Source: Metallyticus violacea (Eukaryota > Arthropoda > Insecta > Mantodea > Metallyticidae). Taken from it: DNA of 64,000 nucleotides. The DNA lies in contig CM060840.1 in NCBI GenBank assembly GCA_030762175.1, positions 44,110,001 through 44,174,000 of the forward strand. The letters run 5' to 3'. Below the pieces are notes generated by a model. That model was not told the origin of the DNA, searched no databases, and worked only from the letters and a program-made list of their open reading frames with translations. A program made the translations under genes and the position numbers. Every line of letters starts with the position of its first letter. Position 1 is the stretch's first letter. This document shows, one piece after another, positions 59,440-64,000 of the stretch.

Positions 59440-59700
59440 GGTTACTTTTCTTGGTTACAAGCAACAAGATATTCTTTTAACTGTCATAGTCAGAGAGAAC
59501 ATTTTTCATCGTAGAAAAAGAACGTTTTACTTCCATTGAAGTGATTGGAGAATATTTAAAACGAGTTATTTCGGATAGACTCATACCAGTTACAACAGAA
59601 TATTCTCCTTTTAGGACATCATGGAAATGTTGATCAAGGCAAAGTAAGGTAGTTTTAAATAGTCCTGGCAAATGAACAAAAGATCTTTTTCGATCCAGTT
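59440..59700 (-). mobile_element. hAT-type transposase C-terminal (dimerisation) remnant
   Basis: The minus strand reads FKYSPITSMEVKRSFSTMKN followed by VLSDYDS, resembling the conserved end of hAT transposases (P-x-TS-x-x-x-ERSFS). The preceding LLCLDQHFHDVLKGEYSVV could be part of the same protein. No ends or upstream domains were seen. Confidence 0.55.
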
Positions 59701-60589
59701 CATTTTTTATTTATGTGTTTATAGGGGAATCAAGTTAGTATCTATCTTACTTCCGTACTGAATACATTGTAAGGACGGTTTATTGTACAGCTGTACAGCT
59801 CTCATCTTTCTCGTTTGCAGTTGTTTGTTGCATTTATGAGAAGTTGTCCTCAACATATTTTCCCTAGAATTGTCTCGCACAGATCGATACAATGTCATTC
59901 CCAGGATTATTCAAAACCATAATACTTCCCTCATCCTCTCTATTTCAAGGTATTCGTATGTCCGAGGTAACCGCGCGTTCCTTTCACTAATGAAGGCTCA
60001 GCTATTTAAAAAGTTTATGTAAATGGGTTGAGGAGAAAAACTTTGACTGCTTGAAAAGAAATAAATGTTACCAGGATTCTCGATAGATATTTTTTGAGAT
60101 GAACATGCCCATTTAATTTTTATAAGTTTTTTCACTTCGATATATTGAAATTCTTTATGTGCTTTTTAAAATGTGTAAATAATCGCAGAAAAATCCATAA
60201 CAATCCAAAACAGGTAAAAAAAAAAAGGTTTTAACTCAAAATAGATAACGGCCAAAATAGGAAAAAAAAAGGCAAGATAAAAACTGGCCCTACCGACCCC
60301 AAACGTACGGAAACATGTTCTTTTCTATGTGACTCTTAAAATATATCTACCCAGATAAAAAAGGTATTTTGCCTACACCCAGACTCTGCTTATAAGCCAT
60401 ATAACATGAAATTGAGATGGAAACTAGAACGGAATGAGATTCGAAAAGCTATAATGATAATTAAAATGATAATATTCAAATATACCAAGAGTTAATTATG
60501 AAAATAGCATTACACAAAACACTGAAAATTATCTGGAGTACAATAATGGTCTTCTCGCGACGTCTGTAATATAGGATCTGAATGATGTA

Positions 60590-60745
60590 GGAATGAATGA
60601 CTGAAATGAAATGAATTAATGATGGAGCAAATGAGCATGGAGTTCTTGGCACCTTAAAATTTATCTGGCATTCACCTTCACAGGATAAGGAAAAACTCCG
60701 AAGCCTTGCCCATACTGCTTGACCTGACTGAAATTCGAACCCAGA
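60590..60745 (-). mobile_element. SINE-like repeat (family B), reverse copy
   Basis: The complement contains the AGGTCAAGC, AAGGCTTCGGAGTTTTTCC and GAATGCCAGA segments of the repeat at 36990, in the same order, and a box B-like GGGTTCGAATTTC near the right end. Confidence 0.6.
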
Positions 60746-60929
60746 ATTGGATTAAAATGTATGCTTATTTTGAAATACATCGAAATTTCTAATAATTGTT
60801 ATACTGCTCTGAAATAGTTGGGGAAGATGTTTAATCTTTGAGAATAATAAGTGAGATAATTTGAGTTACGAGCCGGCAGAACGCGGTTGCGCACTAGAGA
60901 AGCCAGTGTTCAAGGCCTTATAGTCCTCT

Positions 60930-61100
60930 TCCTTCTTTCAGGCTTGTGCTTCGGAAATCTACAATACGAAATCAACAGATATACTTCCCTTCTGAAGGAG
61001 CCATTATTTACGCCCTAAAAATATTTTCTGGCCATGTTTGAACTCGCGACCTTGGGTCTACGAGCCAAGTATGGTAACCTCTAAATTACCAGGATCGATT
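60930..61100 (-). mobile_element. tRNA-derived SINE (family A), very degraded
   Basis: Recognisable pieces in family A order: TTTCAGGCTTG, ACTTCCCTTCTGAAGGAG, TTTACGCCC, GAACTCGCGACCTTGGGT, AAGTATGGTAACC and CAGGATCGA. Older than the other copies. Confidence 0.72.
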
Positions 61101-61104
61101 AATC

Positions 61105-61320
61105 ATATGTGCAAATGAATTCTTGCAGAGAAGTGGTAAGACGGTTGGCAAAAAATATCCTGGCAATCGTGTTCCAGGCATTAAAACTGTTCGCCTACTT
61201 ATTAAAAGGTTATGAGAGACGGGATCGTTCATCGACAAGAAACGTGTTCCGAACCGCCGTATTCTTATGAAAGAAAAGTTAGATGGAATACAAGAATTTC
61301 CTAAGTAGATGCTGGCAACG
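61105..61320 (+). mobile_element. DDE transposon N-terminal fragment (FQQDGA family)
   Basis: The plus strand reads KKYPGNRVPGIKTVRLLIKR, then, after a stop, ETGSFIDKKRVPNRRILMKE and KLDGIQEFPK. These are the same helix-turn-helix blocks as at 44270 (RFSETE and KRRVLTEEKLDDIG). Only this segment remains. Confidence 0.68.
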
Positions 61321-62440
61321 TATTGCCACTGAGGAACATCAAATTTAATATCTATTATAATATAGTTTGGTGCTTATTATCATCAATTCTAAATACACTA
61401 TCTTCAGTAATACCATGAGTGCTAATAATTTTCAGGCAATTTAATTGAGGTTAACAAATGTTTGTTGTTATGATGATAATTTTAAGACCGAAGTTAGAGA
61501 AATAATTATCTAATGACAATAAGCATGAGTTCGAAAGTTCAATTAAATTACCTAATAAAAATTATAAGCAAGAAGGGGAATCAGTAATTGCAATGCTAGC
61601 TAGAATGATGCTTTTTTTTTTTTTGTTTGGTACTTTTAATGTAATCATTGAAGTGATTTGGCAAACCTGTTTGATCTTTCTGAAAATGTGCACTAGTTTT
61701 ATTAACTTTTATTACAAGCAGAACTGCGTATAGATCTAAATTGAATAAAATAAAACTGAACACTATTATAACAATTACTATTTATATTATTTTTCTATCA
61801 ATTTCTCTATCAATTGTCATATTTCGTAATGTGATGAGAACTTCTTTTTAAAACAAATGAAGATTTCAGGTTATGACAACCGTTATAGTAAATAAATTAT
61901 AGAAATAAAAAAATGAACGTAGGAAAAAAACTACCAGTAATTAATTTTTGAGCACCATGCTTTAAAACTATCAATTAAGTTCCATTCTCATTGGTGAATA
62001 AGGTAGCAATGAGACCGCACATTGACTGAAAGGCACTCGCTTGCAAATATCATTTTAGGTAGTTATATAAATATTAAAATAAAAATAATAACTTCCCAAC
62101 CGGCGATTATTCCTTTTATTCAGGTGCGGCAGCTGCAGTAAGCATTAAGACAGGTACATGTCAAAACAAATATGGTAAAAGTAGCGATTATTGGCCCCTC
62201 TCTCGAAAAAAAAGGGAAAAGGAAAATTAAAAGCATGAATATTTACAGTGAAAACAACTAATGTAAACAAATTAGTAATATGAATATATCGTTCTTGTGT
62301 CAGAGATAGTTGGGGTAAATACCATAAATACCAATTCTTGTTGTTCTACTGACTGACTTAATATTATATAAACTCAAGCTGAGGAAAAATTAGCACTGAA
62401 GAGCTCGGGGAGCTAAAAATAGAATGAAAAGGTGTTTTTG

Positions 62441-62441
<1 letters not shown>

Positions 62442-62500
<59 letters not shown>
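62442..62500. repeat. (AAT)n microsatellite upstream of SLC22 gene 2
   Basis: About 19 AAT units, some 130 bases upstream of the acceptor of the first coding exon. Confidence 0.97.
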
Positions 62501-62504
<4 letters not shown>

Positions 62505-62641
62505 AGAAGCAGGGGAAGGAATGCTAAAAACATGAACATAGATTGTTGCAGTCTTTCATGTATATATCAAAATGTGTCAGCGATAAAGGTGCAACAAGAA
62601 CTATACCATCTTGATATTCGTTCTGTTGTAGGTTTATCTCG

Positions 62642-62784
62642 ATGGATCTGGATGAAGTCCTCAGCGAACTGGGACATTTTGGAAAGTTTCAAGCTTTTAA
62701 CTATGTGCTGCTCAGTGTGGCCATTCTCTTTACTGGACTGTTCGAAGCCGGCTTTATTTTTACAGCTGGGGATCTTGAGTACAG
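62642..62784 (+). CDS. Second SLC22 transporter gene, first coding exon (partial gene)
   Basis: A second organic cation transporter-like gene starts here and runs off the window. The exon has an acceptor (TTCTGTTGTAG ending at 62631), an ATG and 47 codons plus two bases, and the donor TACAG|GTAAAT. Its length (143 bases) and phase are identical to coding exon 1 at 23454. The protein MDLDEVLSELGHFGKFQ then TM1 then FTAGDLEYR matches gene 1 at 24 of 48 residues by my alignment, so the two are paralogues separated long enough to diverge. An untranslated exon must lie upstream, and the first intron occupies the rest of the window. The same function class is expected but substrate may differ. Confidence 0.92.
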
Positions 62785-64000
62785 GTAAATGCTTATGGCT
62801 ATAAATATTTTAAATTCAAATGCTAGTATGGTACCAAGCATATAATTTTAGTATTGCGTCATTCTTGTGAAGCACAAACAACAACATTGCTGCTGATGAT
62901 GATATAGTGGACGAGGACGATGAAGATTGCAAGATTGCAATAGCAAAAAAGAGAACTCGATAAAAGATGTTCTTTTTCAAAGCACAATGAAGTTCTAATT
63001 TTCAGATCTACTGATTTTAGCTGAGCTCGGCTAATTACGGTTCTTATGTGAAACTCTTAAGGTGCGAAGCAGAAAGAAGAAAAGACTCATCACCAAAAGA
63101 TCACCATCTCCCGGCTTTTCGGTTCTCTCTAAATCTATACGTAAACCTACATGCGTTTATGCGAGCATACTGGCGTTAACATTCCACCTTTAAGTATGCA
63201 GCAATTTCAAACATATTATAAGTAAAAATTACATTGGAAAGACATTTCGCAGTTCAGTCATTTTCATTTTTTCTTTGTCTAATGTGTTGCTCATTTAAGA
63301 TTTTATAACAAATATTAAACTTTCTATTAAACATGGTTAAATATTTTATTAGAAGATTAATAAGAGATTTAATATAAATTATTTACTACTTAAAATTTAT
63401 AAACTAATTCTCAATAATTTCCCAGCTTGAATATTTTAGGGGAATTGAGAAACACGAAAAGAACTGTTAGTGAAGTATTTCCATGCACAATACATAGGAA
63501 AATCGACGGTCAGATAACACGGACATATTGGCAGATTGTAATATAGACAGCCATATTCTTTTAGAGCCATTTGGTGGCACATCAGTATCTGAGAAAACAA
63601 AGGAAATCTATGAGCTGTTCATTTGTAGCATTTAGTGAAAATTGTTGCATTGTAAAACCATCCATCTTCTAAATGATAGATTTCAGGTATTGTATACTTG
63701 TACATGTATCTAGTGCCAATAAAATAACTAACTTTTAATTTTAGAAAAAAAGTTCCTAGCTATTTTTGCCTTATTCACAAACTCAAAATTCCATTTTAAT
63801 TGGTTATTTTAGAAGCAATGGATTTTGTTGAGCTTTGTGTTGATTGGATTTTTGAAACTATTTTCCGTATGAAATAATTTCGACATTGTTCGGTATTGTA
63901 TCATTTATACATAATTTAAAAAGTAAGTTATACAGATAAATTGTGTAACATATAATATTTATTAATTTAATATGGGTGATTCAAAATAATGGACACACTT
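62785..64000 (+). other. First intron of SLC22 gene 2, continuing beyond the window
   Basis: Starts with donor GTAAATG. No second exon is seen before the window ends; in gene 1 the equivalent exon lies 2.8 kb further on. I see nothing else recognisable in it. Confidence 0.8.

Noticed and set aside
62424..62804. A 126-codon frame starting in the AAT repeat
   Set aside because: It begins in a microsatellite and runs through the acceptor of SLC22 gene 2 in the wrong frame. The real exon is 62642-62784.

Overview
This window is animal nuclear DNA, almost certainly from an insect with a large, AT-rich, transposon-loaded genome. The genes are split into short exons by kilobase-scale introns with GT-AG borders. 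The protein families are animal ones, and much of the remaining sequence is decayed mariner-like, Tc-like, LINE, Penelope-like and tRNA-SINE material. I cannot fix the species. The mix of elements and the intron size would suit a cockroach, termite, stick insect or similar lineage, but that is inference.

Three real genes can be supported. (1) On the minus strand, from about 16.2 kb leftward off the window edge, lies the 5' part of the histone demethylase LSD1/KDM1A. Two or three N-terminal coding exons and the first exon of the SWIRM domain are present, joined in consistent phase. The rest of SWIRM, the Tower and the amine-oxidase domain must lie beyond position 1. (2) On the plus strand, 23454 to 50505, is a complete ten-coding-exon organic cation/carnitine transporter-like gene (SLC22 branch of the major facilitator superfamily). 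All ten exons join in frame to give 533 residues, and the family signatures are intact. (3) At 62642 to 62784 on the plus strand is the first coding exon of a second SLC22 gene. It has the same length, the same splice phase and half of its residues identical, so the window shows a tandem SLC22 array that runs off the right edge. LSD1 and the first SLC22 gene are head to head across about 7 kb.

Layout. 1-16 kb: LSD1 introns with LINE endonuclease debris, a rearranged Penelope-like element interrupted by a SINE, a 105-base hairpin, and two LINE fragments lying tail to tail. 16.2-23.4 kb: intergenic, with microsatellites, a truncated mariner, a LINE reverse-transcriptase remnant and a GC-richer block that could hold 5' untranslated exons. 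23.4-50.8 kb: the SLC22 gene, with introns full of mariner and Tc-like transposase remnants and SINEs. 50.8-62.6 kb: intergenic, with microsatellites, a mariner remnant, a hAT C-terminal remnant and SINEs. 62.6-64 kb: start of the second SLC22 gene and its first intron.

The genes do not form a functional pathway that the sequence reveals. LSD1 is a nuclear chromatin regulator and the SLC22 proteins are plasma-membrane transporters. I found no CRISPR array, operon, viral gene set or toxin gene, and no convincing new multi-gene system. The points most worth following up are the tandem SLC22 array, a possible 15-base first coding exon of LSD1, the inverted Penelope-like arrangement with a possible degraded hammerhead ribozyme, and the long hairpin in an LSD1 intron.
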